Under the pieces are notes generated by a model. The model was not told the DNA's origin, made no database searches, and worked only from the letters and a program-made list of their open reading frames with translations. Source: Spirochaetia bacterium (GTDB taxonomy: Bacteria > Spirochaetota > Leptospiria > Leptospirales > Leptonemataceae). From it: a DNA stretch of 64,000 bases. The stretch spans positions 24,319 through 88,318 of the forward strand of contig JAIOPQ010000001.1 in assembly GCA_021413825.1 (NCBI GenBank), read 5' to 3'. The translations under genes and the position numbers were made by a program. The stretch's first letter is position 1. Each line of letters begins with the position of its first letter. Positions 40,274 to 49,983 of the stretch are shown here, one piece after another.

Positions 40274-41376
40274 TGAATCCGCAGAGTAGAAAGTGAGATG
40301 AGCGCCAGGATTACTCCAACCAGCCAGAATCGGATCACTACCCGCGTTTCAGGCCAACCAGACAATTCAAAATGATGATGTAACGGCGACATCTTGAAGA
40401 TTCGCTTTCCAGTAGATTTGAAACTGGCCACTTGCAGGATCACAGACACTGCCTCAGCAACGAATACTCCGCCCATGAGCGCCAGGAGAATTTCTTTCTT
40501 GAGTAAGATGGCGGCCATTCCAATGGATCCGCCCAGAGCTAGCGATCCAGTATCACCCATAAATACCATAGCGGGCGCCGCATTGTACCAAAGGAAGCCC
40601 ACGCCAGCACCCGTAAGGGCGGCAAGGAATACAGAGATTTCATGCGCCCCGTCAGCTGCGGGAACATTCAAATAGTTTGCAACCTTTGGAGTGCCAGTAA
40701 TATACGCAAGAACGCCTAACGTCACGGCGACGATTGCAACATTGCCAATTGCCAGGCCATCCAAACCATCTGTCAGATTTACGGCATGGGCCGAACCAAC
40801 CACAACTACCATCCAGAACGGCAGAGCGAACCAGGGGGTAAGATCCACTACCTGACCTTTCACAAATGGAAGGAACAATCCCGTCTTAGCATACTCGATC
40901 TTACGAAGCACACTGGGCTCAGGCATGAGAAAGTTGTAACACAGACAGAAAAACAGCGCTACTATCAGCGTTAATCCCATCTTCATCCGGGCATTCATAC
41001 CACCTTTCTTCTTCAGCACGACTTTTGAATAATCGTCCATGAACCCAATCATTCCAAGCGCCAGAGTACACACGAGCATCAGCACAAAACCGGTGTTGCG
41101 AAGGTTGCCGAATAACAAACAGGATATAGTGAGACTGAGCAGAATCATAATTCCGCCCATAGTTGGCGTGCCTGCTTTGTTTTGATGCGACTGCGGACCG
41201 TCCGTGCGCACGCGTTCACCAAATTTCAATTGCTTCAGCCAGGAAATGATCATTGGCCCAAAGATAAAACAGAATGCCATCGATCCAAGGCCAGCAAGCA
41301 CTGCGCGGAAGCTCACGTATCCGAATAGCCGAAAAAATCCAGGCATATGACCCGAAGAGTATAAATATTCAAACAT
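40270..41376 (-). CDS. mraY: Phospho-N-acetylmuramoyl-pentapeptide transferase
   Basis: DGPQSHQNKAGTPTMGGIMIL; GFMDDYSKV; NLTDGLDGLAIG; FMGDTGSLALGG; MSPLHHHFELSGW. Confidence 0.97.
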   Translation of the reverse strand: MFEYLYSSGHMPGFFRLFGYVSFRAVLAGLGSMAFCFIFGPMIISWLKQLKFGERVRTDGPQSHQNKAGTPTMGGIMILLSLTISCLLFGNLRNTGFVLMLVCTLALGMIGFMDDYSKVVLKKKGGMNARMKMGLTLIVALFFCLCYNFLMPEPSVLRKIEYAKTGLFLPFVKGQVVDLTPWFALPFWMVVVVGSAHAVNLTDGLDGLAIGNVAIVAVTLGVLAYITGTPKVANYLNVPAADGAHEISVFLAALTGAGVGFLWYNAAPAMVFMGDTGSLALGGSIGMAAILLKKEILLALMGGVFVAEAVSVILQVASFKSTGKRIFKMSPLHHHFELSGWPETRVVIRFWLVGVILALISLSTLRIQ

Positions 41377-42772
41377 CGCTTTCCGCCTGGTTTACGAATC
41401 CGTTCTTTTTGATTGCATCGCTCACAAGATCCATTCGCGCGCGCCTTGAGCCCTTTACAAGAATTCCATCAAACTTATCCGGGGTAAAGCCATCGAGAAG
41501 TTTGAGCGGATCGATTTCAAGGACTGTCCTGCCCTCTTTGAAATGGGCGCGGTATCCATCGAGCAAAATCTGTGCGTCCTTTGTTCCGGAAGCAAATACC
41601 TCGGCAAATGCCATCTCACCCGCTGAATTTCCAACCGAGGCATGGGCAGACGGACTCACGTTACCGAGTTCCGCCATTTCGCCAGCAAACAGGGCAAGCC
41701 TGCCTTCCGGCAGGATCTCGCGCATTGATCGGATTGCAGCTAGAAAAGATGCCTCGTTTGCATTGTACGAATCATCGATCAGCAAGATCTCACGATTGTT
41801 CTGCTTCTTTCGAAATACTTGAAAGCGCCTCTGTGCCTCCGGTTTAACCCGGCCTGCAGCTCGAATCAACTCCGGGACTGGAACACCGGCTGAAGCAAGC
41901 AACAGAATCGACCCATACAAATTCTCAGCCATTACACGACTAAAATAGTTGGGATTATTTACTAACTGTCCTTTAAAACCAAATGAAATCCCCGCAGCGT
42001 CCAGCCGGACGGATCCCTCAGCCTGGTATTGTTCCAACGTCAGTTTGCGATTTTTTGCAGTTTGAACTGCAATTTCCTGGCACGGACTACCTGCATGATA
42101 CAAAAGCGTTCCACCAGACATGCCTTCTGTAATTTCAAGTTCAGCGCGCGCAATCTCTTCTATAGAAGAAAAGAATTCAGCATGCTCAAGAGCTATGGAT
42201 GTTACGATAGAATGATGAGGCCTTGCGATCTTTGAGAGTTCAGCCAGCTCACCTGCGTGATTCATACCCATTTCAAGAATTACGATTTCCGCGTCTTCTG
42301 GAATGTTTGCCAGAGTTAAGGGCAAACCAATGTGGTTATTCAGATTTCCGCGCGTTGCATAGCTGCGTTTGAATATCTGGCGTCCCATGCCTGCAAGCAT
42401 GTCTTTGGTTGATGTTTTTCCATTGGATCCGGCAACACCAAGCACGGGACATGAAAGTGAATCCCGTGCATGCGCCCCCAGTTTTAAAAGCGCCGTGAGA
42501 GTATCTTCAACCAGGTAGAGATTTATTTCCGGGGGAATGGCTTCTTTCAGAAGCTCGCCTTGCATGCGGTTTGCAATAATTCCCGTCGCACCCTTTTGGC
42601 AGGCAGTAGTGGCGTACTCATGCCCGTCAAAGTTATCGCCAATCAGGCAGACAAAAATATTCCCGGGCGCAAGAGTGCGTGTGTCCGTTGAGACACCGCT
42701 TGCATTCTGTGGCTTTCCCTGGACAGGAAGTCCGAGAACACGATTCAGTTCGTCGCTTTTCCAGACTCTCAT
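41369..42772 (-). CDS. murF: UDP-MurNAc-tripeptide--D-Ala-D-Ala ligase
   Basis: GVAGSNGKTSTKDMLAGM; RGNLNNHIGLPLTLANIPEDAEIVILEMGMNHAGEL; IDDSYNANEASFLAAIRSM. Confidence 0.95.
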   Translation of the reverse strand: MRVWKSDELNRVLGLPVQGKPQNASGVSTDTRTLAPGNIFVCLIGDNFDGHEYATTACQKGATGIIANRMQGELLKEAIPPEINLYLVEDTLTALLKLGAHARDSLSCPVLGVAGSNGKTSTKDMLAGMGRQIFKRSYATRGNLNNHIGLPLTLANIPEDAEIVILEMGMNHAGELAELSKIARPHHSIVTSIALEHAEFFSSIEEIARAELEITEGMSGGTLLYHAGSPCQEIAVQTAKNRKLTLEQYQAEGSVRLDAAGISFGFKGQLVNNPNYFSRVMAENLYGSILLLASAGVPVPELIRAAGRVKPEAQRRFQVFRKKQNNREILLIDDSYNANEASFLAAIRSMREILPEGRLALFAGEMAELGNVSPSAHASVGNSAGEMAFAEVFASGTKDAQILLDGYRAHFKEGRTVLEIDPLKLLDGFTPDKFDGILVKGSRRARMDLVSDAIKKNGFVNQAESDV

Positions 42773-44196
42773 AGATTCCTGTGCCCAATGACGCTTATCG
42801 CATGTTTGATCTCTTCTGCGTCGGAGAAAACTTCGGTGCGATCTGAAAGAATCTGAACCGTTTCATGTCCTTTTCCTGCAATCACCACAAGACATTTCTG
42901 TGATCGATCGCATGTCTCCTCCAGGGCACGAATAATCGCGGCTCTCCTGTCACCGATTTCAAGAACCTCACCGCGGATTTCTCCAATTCCTGAACGCATT
43001 TGATTTCTGATTTCCTTTGGATCTTCCTTTCTCGGATTGTCGTCTGAAATGATAAATAGATCAGATTCGCGCGCGCCAATTTCGCCCATCAAAGGTCGCT
43101 TGCCCGGATCACGATTTCCGCCGCAACCGCAAACTGTTATCACGAAATCAGAGTTCGCACGGGCTTCTTTGAGCAATACCAGAAGCGCGTCCGGAGAGTG
43201 CGCATAATCCACAACTGCGATCGAGTCCTTGTTCTTGCTGATCGCAGCGAGGGAAATCGGTTCAAATCGACCCGGCACAGCTGGCAGCGTAGATAGACTG
43301 TTTAGAAACGCCTCTGATTCCTGTATTGAAAAGGACGCGGCCTCAATGGCAACCCTTGCATTGATTCGCTGAAAACTGGCAGGAAGATTAAGGTCGACTG
43401 GCCGAGATACTACAATTGCTTCTGAATCCAGTGAGCGAGCGTATTCGCTCATTTTGTTCGCATAACCTTCTGAATCGAGTCCATCGTCATAGACAATGAG
43501 TCTACCTCTGTTTGCAGCAGTTCGGGCGAATAAAAGTTTCTTTGCTTCAAAATAGTTTTCCATGCTCCCATGAAAATCCAGGTGATCGCGTGTAAGGTTC
43601 GTGAAAGCAGCCGCAACAAAGCGCGTGCCATGCAATCTTCCCAGGGCCAGAGCTTCTGAGGAGACTTCCATTGCTACTCGTTCAACTCCGGCGCGCACCA
43701 TATCTGCAAAGAGCGATTGCAATTGATAGGAGCGCGGTGTTGTGTAGCCTGTCTTGATTTCCATTTCACCTGATGGAGTGACGTATCGAACTCCAAGAGT
43801 TCCAATGAGGCCTGCGCGAATCCCAGCGTTCTTCCAGAGATGATAGACCATCCAGCTAACAGATGTTTTTCCGTTTGTGCCAGTTATGCCCACAACTGAT
43901 AGCCGCTCAGTAGGTCGTCCATGGAGGGCGGCTGCGATATCACCCATGCACCTGGCAACGCTGTTAACCCTGATCCATCCGCGCGAGTAAGGGCTTGCCG
44001 ATTCGTCAGGTCCGATTAACAGAATCGAACCGTTTTCAAATGCATGATTTGCAAATGGTCTGCCCTGTTCGCTCAGACAGAAAAGCACTCCATGGCCCGT
44101 TTCACGCGAGTCATCGGTGATTCGATGAAACTCGAAGTCTGCGCTCGATTCGATTAGCCTGGGATCGCCTGGGGCAAAAATTTCACTCAGTTTCAC
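42769..44196 (-). CDS. murE: UDP-MurNAc-L-Ala-D-Glu ligase MurE
   Basis: VVGITGTNGKTSVSWMVYHL; TNLTRDHLDFHGSMENYFEAKKLLF; VDYAHSPDALLVLLKEAR; SDDNPRKEDPKEI. Confidence 0.95.
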   Translation of the reverse strand: MKLSEIFAPGDPRLIESSADFEFHRITDDSRETGHGVLFCLSEQGRPFANHAFENGSILLIGPDESASPYSRGWIRVNSVARCMGDIAAALHGRPTERLSVVGITGTNGKTSVSWMVYHLWKNAGIRAGLIGTLGVRYVTPSGEMEIKTGYTTPRSYQLQSLFADMVRAGVERVAMEVSSEALALGRLHGTRFVAAAFTNLTRDHLDFHGSMENYFEAKKLLFARTAANRGRLIVYDDGLDSEGYANKMSEYARSLDSEAIVVSRPVDLNLPASFQRINARVAIEAASFSIQESEAFLNSLSTLPAVPGRFEPISLAAISKNKDSIAVVDYAHSPDALLVLLKEARANSDFVITVCGCGGNRDPGKRPLMGEIGARESDLFIISDDNPRKEDPKEIRNQMRSGIGEIRGEVLEIGDRRAAIIRALEETCDRSQKCLVVIAGKGHETVQILSDRTEVFSDAEEIKHAISVIGHRNL

Positions 44197-44202
44197 AAGT
44201 AG

Positions 44203-44559
44203 TTAGGGAAGGTTCGCTCTGCTCGCGCCTGAATCAGCCGCTTCGCTGTCCCCACTCAGCCTGAGCCTCACGATTCGATTGTTCTCAGAAAACGGCAAAC
44301 CATCTGACGGTAGAACGAGATCCTTGCCGGTGAGCTTGCCCAGGGCCTCTTTGAGGGCCAGATTTTTTTTGAGGAGTTGCTCTTTCTTAAGGCCTGCCAT
44401 ATGAATATCTCTGCGCAACAGGGCAGCCGAGACCAGATTGCGGGTATAGAGATGAACCAGGCCAAATGGAATCAAAAGGGTCAAAAAGACCAGGAATAAT
44501 CCTCCGATTCCACTCTTTGGGCCACGCATTGCTTCCTTATTATCGGTCCGAATCAGCAA
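44203..44559 (-). CDS. ftsL: FtsL-like single-TM protein
   Basis: Position between rsmH and murE; GLFLVFLTLLIPFGLVHLYTRNLVSAALLRRDIHMAGLKKEQLLKKNLALKEALGKL. Start uncertain. Confidence 0.65.
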   Translation of the reverse strand: MLIRTDNKEAMRGPKSGIGGLFLVFLTLLIPFGLVHLYTRNLVSAALLRRDIHMAGLKKEQLLKKNLALKEALGKLTGKDLVLPSDGLPFSENNRIVRLRLSGDSEAADSGASRANLP

Positions 44560-45478
44560 GTTTCTCGATTACTCTCAGTTTCGCGCTACGAGAAGCCGGA
44601 TTTCCTGAAACTTCGGCCTCCCCGGCCATGGTTGGCTTTGGCGTAAGGATCTTGAATCTCTCCCGACCAAGCGCGCGAAAGCCATGTTTGACGCATCTAT
44701 CTTCTAATGAATGAAACGATATAATAGCCAATCTTCCATTGGGAGCTAAGACCTCGGCCAGATGGGGAATTGAACCCTCGATTTCCTCCAGTTCGCGGTT
44801 TACAACAATCCGGAGCGCCTGGAACACGCGCGTAGCTGGATGGATTCCGGACTTACCCTTTCCTGGAACTGCGGCAAGTATCAGGGCTGCCAGTTGCTGG
44901 GCTGAATGGACGGGTCTTTTCTCAAAGATCGTCCGGGCAATTCTGCCTGCAAATCGCTCCTCGCCATACTCTTGAAAGATCAGCTTTAGCTCACGTTCGG
45001 TCTTACGGTTCAACAAATCAGCGGCCGTAAGGGGTAAATCCGGATCCAGACGCATGTCGAGCAGCTCATCTTGATACGAAAATCCACGCTTTGCCCCCTT
45101 GAAATGAAACATAGAAACACCCAGATCGAGCAGGATGAAATCCGCATGACGGCCGGCCAGGACCTCAGGCGTCAGGCGATATGGCTTTCTATGTAACTCA
45201 ATCCAGGTAGCGCCGCCCAGGGTTGGGCGCAAACGATCCAGCATTTCGGGATCACGATCGAGTCCGATTATGCGCGCCTCAGGATATTTCGCATGGAAAA
45301 GCTTGCTATGCCCTGCTTCGCCCAGGGTTCCGTCTACTATGATGCGCGGCGATGCGGGAACGAATGCAAGTATCTCTTCCGGGAGAACGGGTGTATGGGT
45401 TGATTCCAGGCGCGCTCTTTTGCGGACGAGCCGCACTTTGGATTGACACAGGATTTGCACGCGCCGCTTTTTATACAA
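44540..45478 (-). CDS. rsmH: 16S rRNA (cytosine1402-N4)-methyltransferase
   Basis: THTPVLPEEILAF; VDGTLGEAGHSKLFHAKYPEARIIGLDRDPEML; FILLDLGVSMFHFKGAKRGFSYQDELLDMRLDP; ISFHSLEDRCVKHGFR. Start (TTG 45478 or an internal GTG) uncertain. Confidence 0.93.
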   Translation of the reverse strand: MYKKRRVQILCQSKVRLVRKRARLESTHTPVLPEEILAFVPASPRIIVDGTLGEAGHSKLFHAKYPEARIIGLDRDPEMLDRLRPTLGGATWIELHRKPYRLTPEVLAGRHADFILLDLGVSMFHFKGAKRGFSYQDELLDMRLDPDLPLTAADLLNRKTERELKLIFQEYGEERFAGRIARTIFEKRPVHSAQQLAALILAAVPGKGKSGIHPATRVFQALRIVVNRELEEIEGSIPHLAEVLAPNGRLAIISFHSLEDRCVKHGFRALGRERFKILTPKPTMAGEAEVSGNPASRSAKLRVIEKLADSDR

Positions 45479-46449
45479 TGAAAAAGGGCACTCTGGTATT
45501 CAATCCGAACAGCGGTAAAGGTAAGGCGAAGGAGCGTGCCCAGGACTTTGCCTCGGTCTGGAAGGCTGAATTCGGAAACGATCTAACCCTTCGCCCGACT
45601 AAGTCCCTGGCTGACATTCGCGTGGCTGCTGTTGAGACCATTCAGGATCCGGACAATGTCCCGATTTTCATGGGTGGCGATGGAACCCTTTCAGAAAGCG
45701 TCCAGGGACTTGCAGAACACTCTGACTTTAAACCCCTCGATCGACCCGTAGGCCTATTACCTGGAGGAACCGGCAATAGCTTTCTGCGCGATTTTTTGAT
45801 CACAGATTATGAAAGCGCGCGCGATAGCCTGATCAGTGCGCTCAGATCTAATTCTGTGCAGAATTCTGATCTTGCAGTTATCAAATACCAGGCGTTGAAA
45901 ATGGATCGCGAGGAGCAACCAGGCGCGTCGGTTCGCCGCATAACGTTCAATATTTTTGGGGTTGGTTTGATTGCCGATATTACGGAACTTGCAGTTCAAA
46001 TGCGCTGGATGGGTGCTGCCAACTATACAGTTGCAAGTTTGTGGAAGCTGCTGTTTCATAAACCATACGGATTTGAAGTTACAATCGATGGAAAGCGCAC
46101 GGACGTTGATTGCAACATGATCACAATTCACAATTCGCAATACACCGGTGGTTCAATGCATATTGCGCCTGCGGTGCGCGTAAATGATGGTCAGTTATTC
46201 TATCTTGTACCAATGTTCAAAAGCAGGCCGCGCCTTTTTAAAATGTTTCCAACGCTCTTCAAGGGATCGCATCTTGGATCTGAAGAAATCCTGACTGGAT
46301 TTGTAAAAAACATTGGAATTAGACATCCTGCACCAGTTTGGATGAATGTGGATGGAGAGCTGGAACGCGGTTGGAACCCTGATCTTTCCATTCAACCTGG
46401 CTTCTGGAAGATTTATTTACCCAAAGACCGTCTCCTGGCCACACACTAG
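45478..46449 (+). CDS. Diacylglycerol/lipid kinase family protein
   Basis: MKKGTLVFNPNSGKGKAKERA; FMGGDGTLSESVQGL; GLLPGGTGNSFLRDFLI. Confidence 0.88.
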   Translation: MKKGTLVFNPNSGKGKAKERAQDFASVWKAEFGNDLTLRPTKSLADIRVAAVETIQDPDNVPIFMGGDGTLSESVQGLAEHSDFKPLDRPVGLLPGGTGNSFLRDFLITDYESARDSLISALRSNSVQNSDLAVIKYQALKMDREEQPGASVRRITFNIFGVGLIADITELAVQMRWMGAANYTVASLWKLLFHKPYGFEVTIDGKRTDVDCNMITIHNSQYTGGSMHIAPAVRVNDGQLFYLVPMFKSRPRLFKMFPTLFKGSHLGSEEILTGFVKNIGIRHPAPVWMNVDGELERGWNPDLSIQPGFWKIYLPKDRLLATH

Positions 46450-46489
46450 TCAGAAAGGCGCGATGAGATCAGCATAATCGGACAAGAAA

Positions 46490-46852
46490 ATGCCATATTC
46501 AATCTCCTGGTTTGATCCAGACAAGATTCTGTTTATGCAGGCTCCGGGATCCATTTCAGAAGCGGACGTCTTTGACGCAGATCGCGAGCTACGCGAAACG
46601 TTGACTCGCGCAAAAAGCAATCGGATTCATCTCATTATTGATGATAGCAAAATGCTCAGTATGCCCGGCGTGTCAGTTACTATGAAAATCAAAACACTCG
46701 ATCATCCGAAGATGGGTTGGACTGTAGTGATCGGTCAATCGGACAAAGTTTATAGGATGCTCTACACGATCACATGCCATTTGCGAAAGTTGCCGTTGTA
46801 TTTTGCTCTGAATATGGACGAAGCTGCAACGTTCCTTTCAAAAACACAATAG
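46490..46852 (+). CDS. STAS/SpoIIAA-like hypothetical protein
   Basis: 120 aa; MPYSISWFDPDKILFMQAPGSISEADVFDADRELRETLTRAKSNRIHLIIDDSKML. Confidence 0.5.
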   Translation: MPYSISWFDPDKILFMQAPGSISEADVFDADRELRETLTRAKSNRIHLIIDDSKMLSMPGVSVTMKIKTLDHPKMGWTVVIGQSDKVYRMLYTITCHLRKLPLYFALNMDEAATFLSKTQ

Positions 46853-46870
46853 TTGATCTGGAGCGGCCAA

Positions 46871-47281
46871 ATGAATATTTTCAGGAACATCCTCTCAGTG
46901 CTCGCAGGTGCAGTAGCCGGAAGCATTGTGAATATGGGGCTAATCATCGCAGGGGGTTCTGTTATTCCATTGCCGGCCGGCGTCGATCCCTCAGATGCAG
47001 AAAGCTTGAGGGCAGCCATGCCGCTTTTCCAGCCAGAGCATTTCATATTCCCCTTCCTGGCCCATGCACTTGGAACGTTTGCAGGTGCCGGTGTCGCAGC
47101 TCTGGTAGCCGCGACTCACAAACTCAAATTCGCACTGGTAATTGGCGCACTCTTTCTTGCTGGTGGAATCGCAAACACGTTCATGCTTCCCGCGCCTGCA
47201 TGGTTTGTGGTTCTGGACCTTGCTGCATACCTGCCTGCAGCGTATCTGGCCGGAAAAGTTCTACAAAGCAAGGTGGCATAG
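46871..47281 (+). CDS. Four-TM hypothetical membrane protein
   Basis: MNIFRNILSVLAGAVAGSIVNMGLIIAGGSVIPLPAGVDPSDAESLRAAMPLFQPEHFIFPFLAHALGTFAGAGVAALVAA. Confidence 0.65.
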   Translation: MNIFRNILSVLAGAVAGSIVNMGLIIAGGSVIPLPAGVDPSDAESLRAAMPLFQPEHFIFPFLAHALGTFAGAGVAALVAATHKLKFALVIGALFLAGGIANTFMLPAPAWFVVLDLAAYLPAAYLAGKVLQSKVA

Positions 47282-47312
47282 ACGCGGATGAGATAGCGCC
47301 GTTTAACGTTCG

Positions 47313-48905
47313 TTAAATTACGCGCTTGTACTGGGAAAGGTCCTGGTTCCAGACGGGAACACCACAGAACTTATCACCTTCTGGACAGAATGGACGAACG
47401 CCCGCCTCTTTTCTGATTCTACAGGGAGCATGGACCCAGCGTCCAATGGCAGGATGCACATCGCGTACCTGCGAGAGCTCGTCTACGGACGCCTGGAATA
47501 TTTCTTCCTGGGCATTATAGCACGTGCGAATCTTCCATTTATGATGCAGATTCAGCAAATCACCTGATTCAAAGAATCGGATTGGAAATGCATTGGGCAG
47601 CAGATAAACAGCCTCTTCTTCGCTACCGCCAGCATCAAGGAATCGATTGATCTTCTCAAAAAGCACGTTCATCGCGGCCTGATACTTTTCAAACGATGCT
47701 GCATGCTCGCGAATCAGGGCCGGGGTTACATAGTCAGGATGTCCCGTAAAATGCTTCATGAGCATGGGCCTTGCACCGGGAACAAGGCGATGCCTCTGGT
47801 CCTGCGAATCAGCAGTATGTGAGATTTTCTTTTGAAAGGTATAGTGAACGTTCAGTAGACTACGCGAAATGCGCGAAAGGGTGGTCTCGTTCAGGGCACT
47901 GGACAGGTGAGAATTGCGCGCGGGATTCAGGACAAGATCAACTGCAACCTCATCTGAAAGCATTTCACGCGTTGCACCCAGCACTGCGCGAACCGAAGAT
48001 GCAAGCACCTCGACTGCATTGCTCTCAAATGAAACAAGGCGCGACGTTCTCCTGCCAAGATCCTGATCAAACTCGCGAATGAAATTCCTGGATGCCACCT
48101 CTGGATTTGGATCAAAGAACTCTTTAAAGAAACGATATTCCGTTGTGTCTTCCAAGGGAATTGAATCCGGAATCTCAGCTGCAAACAATGGGTCAGCTGC
48201 AATTGCGGCTTCCATCATGCTTTCAACCAGGTTTCTTGCTTCCTCTGGAACATCGCAGGCCAGACAGAGCCTTCTATAGCGATGGAGCGTCAGTCCGTTG
48301 ATTGTATGATAAAAATACGTGTGCATTCCAACCGGAAGAATGTAACGCGCAGCCTCCATGGACTTCTTATGCGTTGTCTTTTTCCATGTTTCATGCTTTG
48401 TTTTTCTGGCAGGAAATATTTTATAAAACTCGGCTTCGGCAGGTGCATCCAGGTCACCTAGAAGTTCGCGGTAGACTCCTACAGAATACGTAACTGCATC
48501 CAGATAAAAGCCAAGTTCACGTTCGCGACCAGCGGCTCTGAGCGACGATGGAACATAGAATCGATCTGACTTAACTTCAACGTAGCGCTGACTTACCTGC
48601 TCTGAATTATAAAACGGATGTGAATGCAGAAAACTCCAGACCAGGTGACGGCTTACATTATCGATTGCAAAGACAAAGTGAACATGCTGGCGAGTAGTCA
48701 GATGACCGGCCTGCAAAGTTGATTTTGCAATACGATCGCGAATGGCTCGCGCCTCTGGTGTGCGCGAAACATCCTCCGGAGAAATAATTCCTTTGCCCGA
48801 ATAGCACGTGCGCGCCGTAGCGATGCTCAAATCAAAAGGTACGTCAGTTACGTCGACGAGTTTGACAGCAGGAGCGCTTCCTGGAAGTGTATCCATGACT
48901 GGCAT
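47313..48905 (-). CDS. Two-domain ThyX-like FAD-dependent thymidylate synthase family protein
   Basis: SRHLVWSFLHSHPFYNSEQVSQRYVEV in the N-terminal half; SHTADSQDQRHRLVPGARP and LHHKWKIRTCYNAQEEI in the C-terminal half. Confidence 0.75.
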   Translation of the reverse strand: MPVMDTLPGSAPAVKLVDVTDVPFDLSIATARTCYSGKGIISPEDVSRTPEARAIRDRIAKSTLQAGHLTTRQHVHFVFAIDNVSRHLVWSFLHSHPFYNSEQVSQRYVEVKSDRFYVPSSLRAAGRERELGFYLDAVTYSVGVYRELLGDLDAPAEAEFYKIFPARKTKHETWKKTTHKKSMEAARYILPVGMHTYFYHTINGLTLHRYRRLCLACDVPEEARNLVESMMEAAIAADPLFAAEIPDSIPLEDTTEYRFFKEFFDPNPEVASRNFIREFDQDLGRRTSRLVSFESNAVEVLASSVRAVLGATREMLSDEVAVDLVLNPARNSHLSSALNETTLSRISRSLLNVHYTFQKKISHTADSQDQRHRLVPGARPMLMKHFTGHPDYVTPALIREHAASFEKYQAAMNVLFEKINRFLDAGGSEEEAVYLLPNAFPIRFFESGDLLNLHHKWKIRTCYNAQEEIFQASVDELSQVRDVHPAIGRWVHAPCRIRKEAGVRPFCPEGDKFCGVPVWNQDLSQYKRVI

Positions 48906-48924
48906 ACAATGCCAGCCTTACCTT

Positions 48925-49953
48925 ATGTCTCCCGAAAGCAAGTACAATGCAGTTCAGATTGCCGGGATCGGCTGCTATGTTCCAGAACGCAGGATTACCA
49001 ACGATCACTGGGAAAAACTGGCCCAAACGAGCTCGGAGTGGATTCTAAAGAATGTAGGGATTCACGAGAGAAGTAGGATTGGCGCAAACGAAACCACATC
49101 CGATATGGGTGCCGCAGCCTCGCGCCAGGCCCTTGCAATGGCTGGAATTTCAGCAGATCGCGTGGACTGGATTTTATGCGGAACTAATTCCCAGGATGAT
49201 TTGTGGCCTTCCACCGCTTCTAAAATCCAGGAACAAATTGGTGCAATAAATGCTGCTAGCATGGATTTGCAGGCTGGATGTTCAGGCTGGGTATTTGGAA
49301 TGCGCCAGGCGCAGGGACTACTGTTATCGGGAGAAGCCAGCTGCGTGCTCGTGGTTGGAAGCGATGCACTTTCCCGTTTCTTGAATTATTATGATCGAGA
49401 TAACTTGTTGTTTGGTGATGGAGCAGGCGCTGCGGTTCTGATACTGAGTCCAGATCCCAAACGATTAAAACGAATTCTATTTAGCACAGGAACTGTGCCT
49501 TCGCGCGCCCTGGCACTTGAAACAATTTATACAGAATCACAAAATGCAATGGAATTCTATCTAGATGGCCGAGACATGAGCACAGCGGCAAGGCCCAAAC
49601 CTTCCATGGATGGTCGCCTATCGTTAAAACTGGCCCTTACTAAATGCAAAGAAAGCATGACACGCGTTCTGGAAGAAGCAAAGACTATCGGAATAGACAA
49701 GAAAGATATTACTTACTACGTTCCACACCAGACGAACGCCCTGATTTTAAAAGCACTGGCAGACTTTCTGGAATTCCCAATGGAAAGAGTGGAAGTGATC
49801 GTGGATAAATATGGTGGGATAAGCACGGCTTCCATTCCAACGGCGCTCAGCGAAATGAATACAGCCGGCAAACTCAAAAAAGGTGATCTAATCTTGTCGA
49901 GCGTGTACGGTGCAGGATTTACTTACGGGGCAATGCTTTACGAATGGGGCTGA
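48925..49953 (+). CDS. 3-oxoacyl-ACP synthase III (FabH-like)
   Basis: VQIAGIGCYVPERRITNDHWEKL; INAASMDLQAGCSGWVFGMRQAQ; DNLLFGDGAGAAVLI; YYVPHQTNALILKALADFL; DKYGGISTASIPTALSEM. Confidence 0.88.
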   Translation: MSPESKYNAVQIAGIGCYVPERRITNDHWEKLAQTSSEWILKNVGIHERSRIGANETTSDMGAAASRQALAMAGISADRVDWILCGTNSQDDLWPSTASKIQEQIGAINAASMDLQAGCSGWVFGMRQAQGLLLSGEASCVLVVGSDALSRFLNYYDRDNLLFGDGAGAAVLILSPDPKRLKRILFSTGTVPSRALALETIYTESQNAMEFYLDGRDMSTAARPKPSMDGRLSLKLALTKCKESMTRVLEEAKTIGIDKKDITYYVPHQTNALILKALADFLEFPMERVEVIVDKYGGISTASIPTALSEMNTAGKLKKGDLILSSVYGAGFTYGAMLYEWG

Positions 49954-49983
49954 CTGTGAAATCACAAATAGTGTATCCCCCGT

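Noticed and set aside
45443-45477. Perfect TTGACA plus TATACA upstream of the lipid kinase
   Set aside because: Spacer is about 23 nt, too long for a normal sigma70 promoter, and the -10 would abut the start codon.
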